A stretch of 64,000 nucleotides of DNA, from positions 558,001 through 622,000 of the forward strand of contig CAVPUC010000004.1 of NCBI GenBank assembly GCA_963708865.1, in the 5' to 3' direction. The notes under the pieces are model-generated. The model saw nothing but the letters and a program-made list of their open reading frames with translations, was not told the DNA's origin and did not search any database. Numbering within the stretch: the first letter of the stretch is position 1; each line of letters starts with the position of its first letter. This DNA is from DAIDKA01 sp963708865 (GTDB lineage: Bacteria; Pseudomonadota; Gammaproteobacteria; Steroidobacterales; Steroidobacteraceae). A program made the translations under genes and the position numbers. Below are positions 31,268-39,817 of this stretch, piece after piece.

Positions 31268-32827
31268 TTGGCCGCCCCGCTCACCCGACGACGGCTGCTG
31301 AATCTGATTGGGCTCACCGCGGGCTCCGCCGCGGCCTATCAGGCGGCCCTGGGCATGGGGCTGGCGCCGGCTGGCGCCGCCGAATCCCTGCCGGATATCG
31401 CGCCCCTGGGGACACGCCGCCGCCGGGTCATCATCCTGGGCGCCGGGATTGCTGGCCTCACGGCCGCCTACGAGCTCGGGCGCAAGGGCTACGAGTGCGT
31501 GATCCTGGAGGCCGCAACCCGCATCGGCGGCCGCAACCTCACCCTGCGCCACGGCGACACGGTTGATGAGATCGACCAGCCGCAGGTGTGCCAGTTCGAT
31601 GCACACCCGGATCTGTACCTGAACGCCGGACCCGCGCGCATCTCCGCCCTGCACTCCTCGGTGCTGGGCTACTGCCGGGACCTGGGCGTCGCGCTCGAGC
31701 CCTTCGTCAACCAGAACCGCAATGCCTGGGCGCAGGATGAGGCCCTTGCCAACGGGCGCCCGGTGCGAATCCGTGAGTGCATGGCCGACACGCGTGGCTT
31801 TCTCGCCGAACTCACCGCCAAGGCCTTCCATTCCGGCCGGCTGGATCTGCCGGTGGAGCAGCCCGATGCGGAAAATGTCCTCGAATTCCTGAGAATTTTC
31901 GGGGGCCTCGATGCGGACAACCGCTACGACCCTGCGAGCCGGGCGCTCCTCAGCGGCGAGTCGCTGCCGCCGCCACTGCGCGAGGCCCACCAGCTGACCG
32001 AGCTCATGCGCATGCACCTGTGGAGGCAGCTCATCAATATCGAGGAAGCACCCGATCAGGCCGCGACCATGCTCACCCCCGTGGGCGGCATGGACAATCT
32101 GGTGCGCGGCTTCCAGCGCCAGCTCGTCACCCCGGTGCGCACCGGCTGCCAGGTGCGCGCGATCACGCTGCGTGAGGCGGGCGTGGATGTCGACTATCAG
32201 GGGCCGGACGGGGCCGCCCGGATCGGCGGGGATTTCTGTCTCAACAGCATCCCGACGCACCTCATGCGGGGCATCACCCACAACTTCGATGAGCACTATA
32301 CCCAGGCCCTCGAGGTCCTCGAACCCGGCAATATGATCAAGATCGGTCTGCAGATGCGCGAGCGATTCTGGGAGCGCGAGCAGATCTACGGCGGCATGTC
32401 CTGGACGACCCAGGACATCACCCAGATCTGGTATCCGAGCCACGGCATCCATGGCAGCAAGGGCGTGGTGGTCGGGGCCTACGTCTTCGGGGGCGAGGCG
32501 GCGACCCGGTTCGAACAGCTGACACCCCCGCAACGCCTGGCGGCGGCCGTTGCCCAGGCCGGCACCGTGCACCCCCGCTACAGCGACTATGTACAGAACG
32601 GGGTCAGTGTGGTCTGGCGCCGGATGCGCCACCTGCAAGGGTGTGCCCCGTTATGGACCGTCGAGGCCCGGGCCGGGTTCTTCGCCACGCTGCGAGCCCC
32701 GCATGGCCGGCATTACATGGTGGGCGATCAAGTCAGTTTATCGGGTGGCTGGCAGCAAGGCGCCATGGACTCGGCCTGGGCCGCGGTCCGGGACATCGAT
32801 GCCCGGGTGCGCGCCGAAATCGCTTAA
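31268..32827 (+). CDS. Exported flavin monoamine oxidase family protein
   Basis: 519 residues. The leader LTRRRLLNLIGLTAGSAAA has a twin-arginine-like pattern. A Rossmann FAD-binding motif VIILGAGIAG (G58-x-G60-x-x-G63) follows, then EAATRIGGRNLTLR, the usual GGR flavin segment of amine oxidases. The C-terminal FAD segment GDQVSLSGGWQQGAMDSAWAA is also present. The active-site substrate is unknown; L-amino-acid-oxidase and tryptophan-monooxygenase-like enzymes share this fold. No ATG fits. TTG 31268 is chosen for the leader and the GGGGA site about 7 bases upstream. The gene begins just past the 5' end of the tRNA gene on the opposite strand. Confidence 0.85.
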   Translation: MAAPLTRRRLLNLIGLTAGSAAAYQAALGMGLAPAGAAESLPDIAPLGTRRRRVIILGAGIAGLTAAYELGRKGYECVILEAATRIGGRNLTLRHGDTVDEIDQPQVCQFDAHPDLYLNAGPARISALHSSVLGYCRDLGVALEPFVNQNRNAWAQDEALANGRPVRIRECMADTRGFLAELTAKAFHSGRLDLPVEQPDAENVLEFLRIFGGLDADNRYDPASRALLSGESLPPPLREAHQLTELMRMHLWRQLINIEEAPDQAATMLTPVGGMDNLVRGFQRQLVTPVRTGCQVRAITLREAGVDVDYQGPDGAARIGGDFCLNSIPTHLMRGITHNFDEHYTQALEVLEPGNMIKIGLQMRERFWEREQIYGGMSWTTQDITQIWYPSHGIHGSKGVVVGAYVFGGEAATRFEQLTPPQRLAAAVAQAGTVHPRYSDYVQNGVSVVWRRMRHLQGCAPLWTVEARAGFFATLRAPHGRHYMVGDQVSLSGGWQQGAMDSAWAAVRDIDARVRAEIA

Positions 32828-32898
32828 TATGGGCATCCGGGCGTGGCATACCCGTTGCCAGATGCGACAAATTCTTACATTTATATTGGGGGGTCCCT

Positions 32899-33291
32899 AT
32901 GAAGTTTCGTTCCACCGTGCTGGCCACTTCGCTGGCTTTCGCCGCCCTGGCCGTTACGGCGCAGGCTTCGGCCGCCTGCAGCTACCCGCAGGCCCCGGAT
33001 AAGATTCCGGACGGCTCCAAGTCGACCAAGGAAGAGATGCTCGCCGGCATGAAGCAGATGCGGGCGTATAACGACCTGGTCGCAAAGTACACCGACTGCC
33101 TGAAGAGCGAACACGACGCGGCCGTCGCGAAGGTCGACCCGAGCCTGCCGGCGGATAAGCAGAAAGAGCAGAAGGACAAGCTCGATCAGATGCTGGCGCA
33201 GAAGAACGATGCCGCCGTCGATGAGGCTTCCGCAGTGACCGGTCGCTTCAACGATCAGATCAAGGCCTTCAAGGCCGCGCATACGAACTGA
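32899..33291 (+). CDS. Small exported helical protein, unknown function
   Basis: 130 residues with a clear signal peptide (VLATSLAFAALAVTAQASA). The mature part is about 107 residues, strongly charged and helical, with two cysteines (AACSYP and TDCLKSEH) that could form one disulfide. Lys/Asp/Glu-rich segments such as DKQKEQKDKLDQML suggest a soluble periplasmic helical bundle. A run of G lies 5-10 bases upstream of the ATG as ribosome site. I do not recognise a named family. The following moeA gene starts at the adjacent base, with TTG overlapping the end. Confidence 0.75.
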   Translation: MKFRSTVLATSLAFAALAVTAQASAACSYPQAPDKIPDGSKSTKEEMLAGMKQMRAYNDLVAKYTDCLKSEHDAAVAKVDPSLPADKQKEQKDKLDQMLAQKNDAAVDEASAVTGRFNDQIKAFKAAHTN

Positions 33292-34537
33292 TTGACCACG
33301 CCGGCACCCGTACCGACTGACTCGAGCCTGCCGGGACTGCTGGTCCCGGCGCAGGCTGACCGACTGATCAGCGAGAACCTGCGCTGCCTGCCCATCGAGT
33401 CGCTGCCACTGGTGCAATGTGCCGGCGCGGTGTTGCGGGAGAACATCTACGCTGAGCGCGATCAGCCCCCGTTTGATCGGGTCGCCATGGATGGCATCGC
33501 CCTCGACAGCTCCGCCGTGCACGGCGGTCACCGCAACTTCCGCATCGAGGCCATCCAGGCCGCGGGCGATGCGCCGCTGACATTGCGCGAGCGTACCGGC
33601 TGCATCGAGGCCATGACCGGGGCAATGCTGCCCACCGGTTGCGATACCGTCGTTCCCGTGGAGGAGATCTCCGTCAGCTCGGGCATCGCCCGACTCCAGG
33701 AGGGCGCGCTCATCGAAGCGTGGAACCATGTGCACCGTCGCGGCACCGACTCGCGCCAGGGCGCGCTGCTGCTGGCGGCCGGCACACGCATGAGCCCGCC
33801 CGAACGTCGCGATCGCGGCCAGTGCGGGCATGGCACGCGTGCGCGTCAGCGCCCAACCCATGCTGATCGTGGTGTCGACCGGCAATGAACTCATCGAGCC
33901 GGGCGAACCCGTGTTGCCGTACCAGGTGCGCCGCTCGAATGTCTACGGCATCATCGCGGCGCTGCGCCGTCACGGCTTCCAACGCGTCGCTGATGATCAT
34001 GTGCGCGACGACCGCGATGAGATGCGCACACGCCTCAAGCTGCATCTGACCACCCACGATGTATTGATCCTGAGCGGCGGGGTATCGATGGGTCGGTTCG
34101 ACCTGGTGCCGAGCCTCCTCAACGAGCTGGGCGTGCGCACCATCTTTCACAGGGTGGCCCAGCGTCCCGGCAAACCCTTCTGGTTCGGCATGGCGCAGTC
34201 CGGGGCCGGCGTGTTCGCGCTGCCCGGCAATCCGGTATCCACCCAGGTATGCATCAGCCGCTATGTGATTCCGGCGCTGCTCGCGGCGATGGGGGAAACC
34301 ACTGCCAGTGTGCGCAGGATTCCACTCGCAGCGCCGGTCACGGTGACGTCGAAGTTTGTGCAGTTCCTGCCGGTGAGTACCGAAGTCGATGACTGGGGTC
34401 GGGACTGGGCACTACCGCGTCCGACCAACACCTCGGGCGACTTTACCGCCCTCGCCGGCACTCATGGCTTCGTGGAACTTCCCGCTGGCCCGAACACCTA
34501 TCCTAAAGGTTTCGTGACGCGCTTGTTCCGCTGGTAA
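33292..34537 (+). CDS. moeA: Molybdopterin molybdotransferase MoeA (apparent frameshift)
   Basis: MoeA inserts molybdate into adenylylated molybdopterin. The first part has the domain opening ENLRCLPIESLPLVQCAGAVL, PPFDRVAMDGIAL and TGAMLPTGCDTVVPVEE. The second part continues VVSTGNELIEPGE, ILSGGVSMGRFD, VAQRPGKPFWFG and FALPGNPVST. The halves are in different frames. Deleting the C near 33805 gives SPPEVAIAASAGMARVRV and a normal protein of about 414 residues. It starts at TTG 33292 and is 5 bases from moaA. An apparent break in an essential Moco gene with an otherwise perfect frame favours sequence error. Confidence 0.9.
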
Positions 34538-34542
34538 CCGCC

Positions 34543-35595
34543 ATGGCCGTAAACGAAGTCATCGTACCGCTCAATTCGCCGCGTCCGCGCGACCGGCTGG
34601 ATCGACCGCTGCGGGATCTGCGCATTTCGGTCATGGACCGCTGCAACTTTCGTTGCCCGTACTGCATGCCCCGCGAGCAGTTCCATGAGAGCTACCGGTT
34701 CCTGAAATCCTCGCAGCGTCTTTCCTTCGAAGAGATCCTGCGCCTGACGCGACTGTTCGTTGCCCAAGGCGTGCGCAAGATCCGGCTGACCGGTGGCGAA
34801 CCCCTGCTGCGCGCGAATCTCGCCGATCTGGTCGGTGACCTCACCGGCATTGCCGGAGTCGAGGATGTGGCGCTGACCACCAACGGCATCCTGCTCGAGC
34901 GCCACGCGGCGGAACTGAAAGCCGCCGGCCTCAATCGCATCACCGTGAGCCTGGACAGCCTCGATCCGCAGGTGTTTGCGCGCATGAGCGGTGGCTTCGG
35001 CGGCGTGGAGGAGGTCCTGGCCGGGATCGAAGCGGCCAAGCGCGCCGACCTGCTGCCCATCAAGATCAATGCGGTGGTGCAGCGCGGCCTCAACGACGGC
35101 ACCGTGCTCGAGCTGGTCGAGCGCTTTCGCGGCAGCGGCGTGATCGTGCGCTTCATTGAATACATGGATGTCGGCAACCGCAATCACTGGCAAGCCGAAC
35201 GCGTCGTGCCCTCGAAGGACCTGGTCGCGCTCATCAATGCACGCTGGCCCATCGCGCCGCTGGAACGCAATTATCGCGGCGAAGTCGCGCGCCGTTACGG
35301 CTTTGTGGATGGCGCCGGCGAAGTCGGCTTCATCTCCTCGGTCACGCAGGCCTTCTGCGGTGACTGCTCGCGCGCCCGACTGTCTTCCGACGGCGCGCTG
35401 TATACCTGCCTGTTCGCGGCGCAGGGCACCAGTTTGCGTGACCCGCTGCGGGCGGGGGCCACCGATGATGAGCTGGCCGGCCTCATCCGTCAGGTCTGGT
35501 CCGGCCGCCAGGACCGCTACAGCGAGCTGCGCGCCAACCTGCGCCAAAGCACGGGCGATCACACCAAGGTCGAGATGTACTACATCGGCGGTTGA
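34543..35595 (+). CDS. moaA: GTP 3',8-cyclase MoaA
   Basis: Radical-SAM enzyme for the first step of molybdenum cofactor synthesis, 350 residues. The SAM iron-sulfur cluster is bound by C34-xxx-C38-xx-C41 (DRCNFRCPYCMP). The second cluster uses C272, C275 and C289 (FCGDCSRARLSSDG ... YTC). RLTGGEPLLR and TTNGILL are the SAM/GTP motifs, and the essential C-terminal double glycine is present (YYIGG). Full length and intact. It follows moeA by 5 bases and precedes moaC by 1 base. Confidence 0.98.
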   Translation: MAVNEVIVPLNSPRPRDRLDRPLRDLRISVMDRCNFRCPYCMPREQFHESYRFLKSSQRLSFEEILRLTRLFVAQGVRKIRLTGGEPLLRANLADLVGDLTGIAGVEDVALTTNGILLERHAAELKAAGLNRITVSLDSLDPQVFARMSGGFGGVEEVLAGIEAAKRADLLPIKINAVVQRGLNDGTVLELVERFRGSGVIVRFIEYMDVGNRNHWQAERVVPSKDLVALINARWPIAPLERNYRGEVARRYGFVDGAGEVGFISSVTQAFCGDCSRARLSSDGALYTCLFAAQGTSLRDPLRAGATDDELAGLIRQVWSGRQDRYSELRANLRQSTGDHTKVEMYYIGG

Positions 35596-35596
35596 C

Positions 35597-36097
35597 ATGG
35601 CAGCAGGACTCACCCATCTGACGGCCCGCAACCAACCGACCATGGTGGATGTCGGCGCCAAGGACGTAACCCGCCGGGTGGCGAGCGCGGAGGCGCGCAT
35701 CCGCCTGCCGCGCGCCGTCCTACTGGCGCTGCGCAAGACCGGTCATCGCACCAAGAAGGGTCCGATCTTCGATACCGCGATCATCGCCGGCGTCATGGCG
35801 GCCAAGCGCACCTCGGAGTTGATTCCGTTCTGCCACCCCCTGGCTCTGGACAACTGCAAACTGGAGGTCGGGCCGGCCCCGGGCGGCATCCGCATCGTGT
35901 GCACCGTGTCAGTTGAGGGGCGCACCGGGGTGGAAATGGAGGCTTTGACCGGGGCGAGCGTCGCTGCCTTGACGGTCTACGACATGTGTAAAGCGCTGTC
36001 CCACGATATTGAGATCACGGGCGTGCGGCTGCTGGCCAAAACCGGCGGCAAATACAATTTTCATCGCGGTTCGACCCGACGGGCCCCGCGGCCGTAA
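35597..36097 (+). CDS. moaC: Cyclic pyranopterin monophosphate synthase MoaC
   Basis: 166 residues, partner of MoaA in making cPMP. Conserved segments are MVDVGAKDVTRRVA, GVMAAKRTSELIPFCHPL, VSVEGRTGVEMEALTGAS and the catalytic lysine region LSHDIEITGVRLLAKTGGK. The ATG at 35597 gives the normal start; longer in-frame options lie inside moaA. It is followed after 9 bases by the mobA-moaD fusion. Confidence 0.97.
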   Translation: MAAGLTHLTARNQPTMVDVGAKDVTRRVASAEARIRLPRAVLLALRKTGHRTKKGPIFDTAIIAGVMAAKRTSELIPFCHPLALDNCKLEVGPAPGGIRIVCTVSVEGRTGVEMEALTGASVAALTVYDMCKALSHDIEITGVRLLAKTGGKYNFHRGSTRRAPRP

Positions 36098-36106
36098 AAT
36101 CACCCC

Positions 36107-36961
36107 ATGGCTCCCCCTCTTTACGGTCTGGTGCTGGCCGGGGGCCGAAGCACGCGCATGCAGCGTGACAAGGCCGCCTTGAGCTACCAGGGACAGAACC
36201 AACTCGATCGCGCCGTGGAACTGCTGAATTCCTGCGGGGCGCAAACCTTTGTGTCCGTGCGTCCTGAGCAGCGCACAGAGCCTGCCCGCGCCCGCTACCC
36301 GCAGGTGGTGGATACCCGGGAGGGCCTGGGTCCCATCGCCGGCATCGCGGCGGCGCTCGCGCTGGCGCCCGAGGCCGCCTGGCTGGTGCTGGCCTGCGAC
36401 CTGCCCTTCGTGGACGCGCGGACGCTACGCTACCTGATCGCTCACCGCGATCCGACCCGCACGGCGACGGCGTTTCGCGCCAGCCACGCCGGGCGGCATC
36501 AGGGCCTGCCGGAACCCCTGTGCGCCATCTACGAGCCGCACAGCGCCGCGGCGCTCGCGCCCTACCTTGACAGCGGCAGGACCTGCCCGCGCAAGTTTTT
36601 GATCCAATCAGACGCCTTGTTGCTGGATCAGCCCGATCCGCGCGCGCTGGACAATATCAACACGCCCGAGGAGTACGACGCCGCCCGCGCCGCACTGCTC
36701 GCGCCGCAAGGATCGGACTCAATGCAGATCAAAGTGCAGTACTACGCCATTTTGCGCGAGCAGGCCGGACGCAGCGAGGAAACCGTCGCCACCGCCGCGC
36801 GCACGGCGCGCGATCTGTATGCCGAGCTGCAGCGACGCCATCCGTTCTCACTGGGTGCGGAGAGCCTGCGCGTCGCCATCAACGCCGAGTTCAGCGACTG
36901 GTCTCAGCCGCTGGTCGAGGGTGATGCCGTGGTGTTCATTCCCCCCGTGGCCGGCGGCTGA
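36107..36961 (+). CDS. MobA-MoaD fusion: Mo-cofactor nucleotidyltransferase plus molybdopterin synthase sulfur carrier
   Basis: 284 residues in one open frame. Residues 1 to about 205 are a MobA-type nucleotidyltransferase (LVLAGGRSTRMQRDKA, LGPIAGIAAAL, LACDLPFVD, DNINTPEEYDAA). It attaches GMP or CMP to the cofactor. Residues about 206-284 are MoaD (MQIKVQYYAILREQAGRSEE ... AVVFIPPVAGG), whose C-terminal double glycine is adenylated and thiocarboxylated. An internal ATG at 36722 could also release MoaD alone, although no good ribosome site is obvious before it. The free C-terminal GG is kept, so both activities seem possible. Neighbours supply all other Moco steps. Confidence 0.85.
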   Translation: MAPPLYGLVLAGGRSTRMQRDKAALSYQGQNQLDRAVELLNSCGAQTFVSVRPEQRTEPARARYPQVVDTREGLGPIAGIAAALALAPEAAWLVLACDLPFVDARTLRYLIAHRDPTRTATAFRASHAGRHQGLPEPLCAIYEPHSAAALAPYLDSGRTCPRKFLIQSDALLLDQPDPRALDNINTPEEYDAARAALLAPQGSDSMQIKVQYYAILREQAGRSEETVATAARTARDLYAELQRRHPFSLGAESLRVAINAEFSDWSQPLVEGDAVVFIPPVAGG

Positions 36962-36978
36962 CGCGCCAGGTATCCGGC

Positions 36979-38538
36979 ATGAAATCGTTCGCCTTCACCA
37001 CCGCACCGCTCGACGCCGACGCCGAACGACGCCGATTGCTGGATCCGGCCTGCGGCGGCTACGCCTCGTTCGAAGGCTGGGTGCGCGATCACAACGAAGG
37101 GCGGCAGGTGCGCCGCCTGGAATACGAAGCCTTCGAGATGCTCGCGACCAAGGAGGGCGAACGCATCATCGATGAGGCCGTGGCGCGCTTCGGCGTCGAA
37201 CACGCCGCCTGCGTCCATCGCATCGGCGATCTGCAGTTGGGCGAGATGGCGGTGTGGGTGGGGGTAAGCGCGCGGCACCGGCAGGAGGCCTTCCTCGCCT
37301 GCCGCTACATCATCGATGAAGTCAAACACCGGGTCCCGATCTGGAAAAAAGAACACTATCTCAACGGTGACTCCGGCTGGGTGAACTGCGAGCGCTGCGC
37401 GGCGGTCGTGCCCGACCACCCCGCCGATCATGAGCACGCGCACGATCATGGCGCGACGGTGCGGCCGACCGCCGACTATTCGCGCCAGCAGGCGCTGAAG
37501 GAAGTCGGCGAAGAAGGCCAGGCGAGGCTGCGCGCCGCGCGCGTGCTGGTGGTCGGCGCCGGCGGCCTGGGCGTGCCGGTGCTGAGTTATCTTGCCGGCG
37601 CCGGCATCGGTCGCATCGGCATCGTCGATGGCGACCGGCTGGAAGCCTCGAACCTGCACCGTCAGCCGCTGTACAGTTTTGATGGCATCGGACAGCCCAA
37701 GGCGCAGCTGGCCGCGACGCGACTGCGCGCACTCAATCCCGACATCGAGGTACAGGCCTACAACCTGCGCCTAAGTCCCGCCAATGCCACGGAACTGATC
37801 GCGGGCTGGGATCTGGTCATCGATTGCACGGACAACTTCAGCACCAAGTTCCTGCTCAATGACGTCTGCGTCACCGCGCGCAAGCCGGCCATTTTGTCCA
37901 GCATCTACCAGTACGAGGGCCAGCTGCAGGTGATCCGTCCCGATTCGCATGGCGCCTGCCTGCGCTGCATCTGGCCGGAGGCCACGCGCGACGGTCTGGT
38001 CGGCAATTGCGCCGAGGCGGGCGTGCTCGGTCCGGTACCGGGAGTGTTCGGGAGTCTGCAGGCCCTGGAGGCCCTGAAGATCCTGCTGGGTCTGCCCGGG
38101 CAGCTCGGCGATGAACTGCTGGTGATGGATCTGCTCACGCTGCATATCTCACGCATGCAGGCGCGGCGCGCCAGCGCCTGCGCATCCGGTCGCTGCGCCC
38201 GTATTCCCGTCACCACGGCACGGCCGAGCGAGGCGCTTGAAATCGAGTTTGACTCCCTGTCCCAGGCGCAGGCCGCGGGCTACACCGTCATCGACATCCG
38301 TGAGCCGGATGAAGTGGCCGAAGAACCCTTGCCCGGAACCGCCATCCGTCTCATGCCGATGCAGCAGCTGCTGCGCACCGATACCAGTCTGTCGAAGAAC
38401 GAACGCTTCCTCTTGGTGTGCGCGAGCGGCCGACGCAGCTTGGCGGCCGCCCAGACTCTGCACGAGCGCGGCTTCACCGATGTGGTCTCCCTGACAGGAG
38501 GTCTGCGGGGCCTCCTGGCGCACCCGCAACCCGCCTAG
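36979..38538 (+). CDS. MoaE-MoeB-rhodanese triple fusion
   Basis: 519 residues. Residues 1-150 are MoaE, the large subunit of molybdopterin synthase (EGWVRDHNEGRQV, VHRIGDLQLGE and VPIWKKEHY with lysines 123-124). After a His-rich linker (DHPADHEHAHDHG), residues about 165-400 form a MoeB/ThiF adenylyltransferase (VVGAGGLGVP, DGDRLEASNLHRQ, DCTDNFSTKFLLND). Residues about 410-519 are a rhodanese with C481 in LLVCASGRRS. The protein could adenylate MoaD, receive persulfide sulfur and perform the synthase reaction. The second MoeB zinc pair is odd: CASGRC (C-x4-C) instead of CxxC. The gene is 17 bases after the mobA-moaD fusion, whose MoaD is its substrate. Confidence 0.88.
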   Translation: MKSFAFTTAPLDADAERRRLLDPACGGYASFEGWVRDHNEGRQVRRLEYEAFEMLATKEGERIIDEAVARFGVEHAACVHRIGDLQLGEMAVWVGVSARHRQEAFLACRYIIDEVKHRVPIWKKEHYLNGDSGWVNCERCAAVVPDHPADHEHAHDHGATVRPTADYSRQQALKEVGEEGQARLRAARVLVVGAGGLGVPVLSYLAGAGIGRIGIVDGDRLEASNLHRQPLYSFDGIGQPKAQLAATRLRALNPDIEVQAYNLRLSPANATELIAGWDLVIDCTDNFSTKFLLNDVCVTARKPAILSSIYQYEGQLQVIRPDSHGACLRCIWPEATRDGLVGNCAEAGVLGPVPGVFGSLQALEALKILLGLPGQLGDELLVMDLLTLHISRMQARRASACASGRCARIPVTTARPSEALEIEFDSLSQAQAAGYTVIDIREPDEVAEEPLPGTAIRLMPMQQLLRTDTSLSKNERFLLVCASGRRSLAAAQTLHERGFTDVVSLTGGLRGLLAHPQPA

Positions 38539-38550
38539 CACGAAGCTAGG
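38534..38550. terminator. Hairpin between convergent Moco and proA genes
   Basis: CCTAGC-ACGAA-GCTAGG forms a 6-bp stem that contains the stop codons of both converging genes. No U-rich tract follows, so it may be a weak bidirectional terminator or an RNA-end stabiliser. Confidence 0.4.
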
Positions 38551-39817
38551 GTCGGGTCTGGCCGTTGCCGCGCACCACGTACTTGTAGCTCGTCAGCTGC
38601 TCGACGCCGACGGGACCCCGGGCGTGGAAGCGATCGGTGGAAATGCCAATTTCCGCACCCATGCCGAATTCACCGCCATCGGCGAACTGGGTCGAGGCGT
38701 TATGCAGCACGATGGCGCTGTCCACCTGCGCAAGGAAGCGGGCCGCCGTGGCCGCGTTGGCGGTCACGATCGCCTCGGTGTGCGCCGAACCATAGCGGGC
38801 GATATGGGCGATGGCCTCATCCACATCCTGCACGACCCGCACCGCGATGATCGAATCCAGATACTCCGTGTACCAGTCGGTTTCGGTTGCCGGCCGGACG
38901 CGCGCGTCCACGGTCTGCACCGTGGTATCACCGCGCACCTCGCAGCCGGCGTTGAGCAGATCCTCGATGAGCGGCGCCAGGTGCGTGGCGACACAGGCCC
39001 GGTCGACCAGCAACGTCTCGGCGGCACCGCAGACCCCGGTACGGCGCAGCTTGGCATTCAGCACAATGGCGCGCGCCATGCTCAACTGCGCATCGCGGTC
39101 CACGTACACATGGCAGTTGCCTTCCAGATGGCCGATCACCGGCACGCGCGCTTCCTTCTGCACCCGCGCCACCAGGCTCTTGCCGCCGCGCGGCACGATC
39201 ACATCGATGAAGTCGGTCATGTCGGCGAGCATCATGCCGACGGCCGCCCGATCCGTGGTCGGCACCAGCTGAATGCAGCCCGCGGGCAGACCCGCGGCGG
39301 CAAGCCCGGCCGCAAGGCACTCATGAATGGCGCGGTTTGAGCGCTCGCTCTCTGAACCGCCGCGCAGAATCACGGCATTGCCGGACTTCAGGCACAGCGC
39401 GCCCGCATCGGCCGTGACATTCGGACGGCTCTCATAAATGATGCCGATGACGCCAAGCGGCACGCGCACGCGTGAAATATCCAGACCATTGGGTCGCGTC
39501 CAGTGCGCTGCCACCGCGCCGATGGGATCCGCCAGCTCGATGATGTCTTCGAGCCCCTTGGCCATGCCCTCGACGCGTTTCTCATTGAGTTCCAGCCGAT
39601 CGAGCAGCGCCGCACCAAGCTGTCGCTCACGTGCCTGGGCCAGATCCTGGCCGTTGGCCTTAAGGATGTCGGGGCGGTGGGCGCGGATGGCCGCCGCCGC
39701 CGCCTGCAGCGCCTGATTCTTGGCGGACGTGCTGGCCACGCCCAGCGAGTTCGACGCTGCCAGCGCCGCCAGACCCATGCTGCGCATGACCTCGGTGAGA
39801 TCCGGCGCCGTACTCAC
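38546..39817 (-). CDS. proA: Gamma-glutamyl phosphate reductase ProA
   Basis: 423 residues, second enzyme of proline synthesis (glutamate-5-semialdehyde dehydrogenase). Family motifs include GVIGIIYESRPNVTADA, LKSGNAVILRGGSES, VPRGGKSLV and the catalytic cysteine segment RTGVCGAAETLL. The C-terminal FADGGEFGMGAEIGISTDRFHARGPVG-type region is also present. GTG 39817 is chosen because it overlaps the proB stop (GTGA) and gives the normal N-terminus; an in-frame ATG at 39847 would lie inside proB. Confidence 0.97.
   Translation of the reverse strand: MSTAPDLTEVMRSMGLAALAASNSLGVASTSAKNQALQAAAAAIRAHRPDILKANGQDLAQARERQLGAALLDRLELNEKRVEGMAKGLEDIIELADPIGAVAAHWTRPNGLDISRVRVPLGVIGIIYESRPNVTADAGALCLKSGNAVILRGGSESERSNRAIHECLAAGLAAAGLPAGCIQLVPTTDRAAVGMMLADMTDFIDVIVPRGGKSLVARVQKEARVPVIGHLEGNCHVYVDRDAQLSMARAIVLNAKLRRTGVCGAAETLLVDRACVATHLAPLIEDLLNAGCEVRGDTTVQTVDARVRPATETDWYTEYLDSIIAVRVVQDVDEAIAHIARYGSAHTEAIVTANAATAARFLAQVDSAIVLHNASTQFADGGEFGMGAEIGISTDRFHARGPVGVEQLTSYKYVVRGNGQTRP

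Noticed and set aside
33292..34537. Programmed ribosomal frameshifting in moeA and the other broken genes
   Set aside because: The break sites share no slippery heptamer or downstream structure, and three occur within tesB alone. Sequence error explains all.
36722..36961. Stand-alone moaD gene from ATG 36722
   Set aside because: The frame is continuous with mobA and no good ribosome site precedes the ATG. It is kept as a possible secondary start only.
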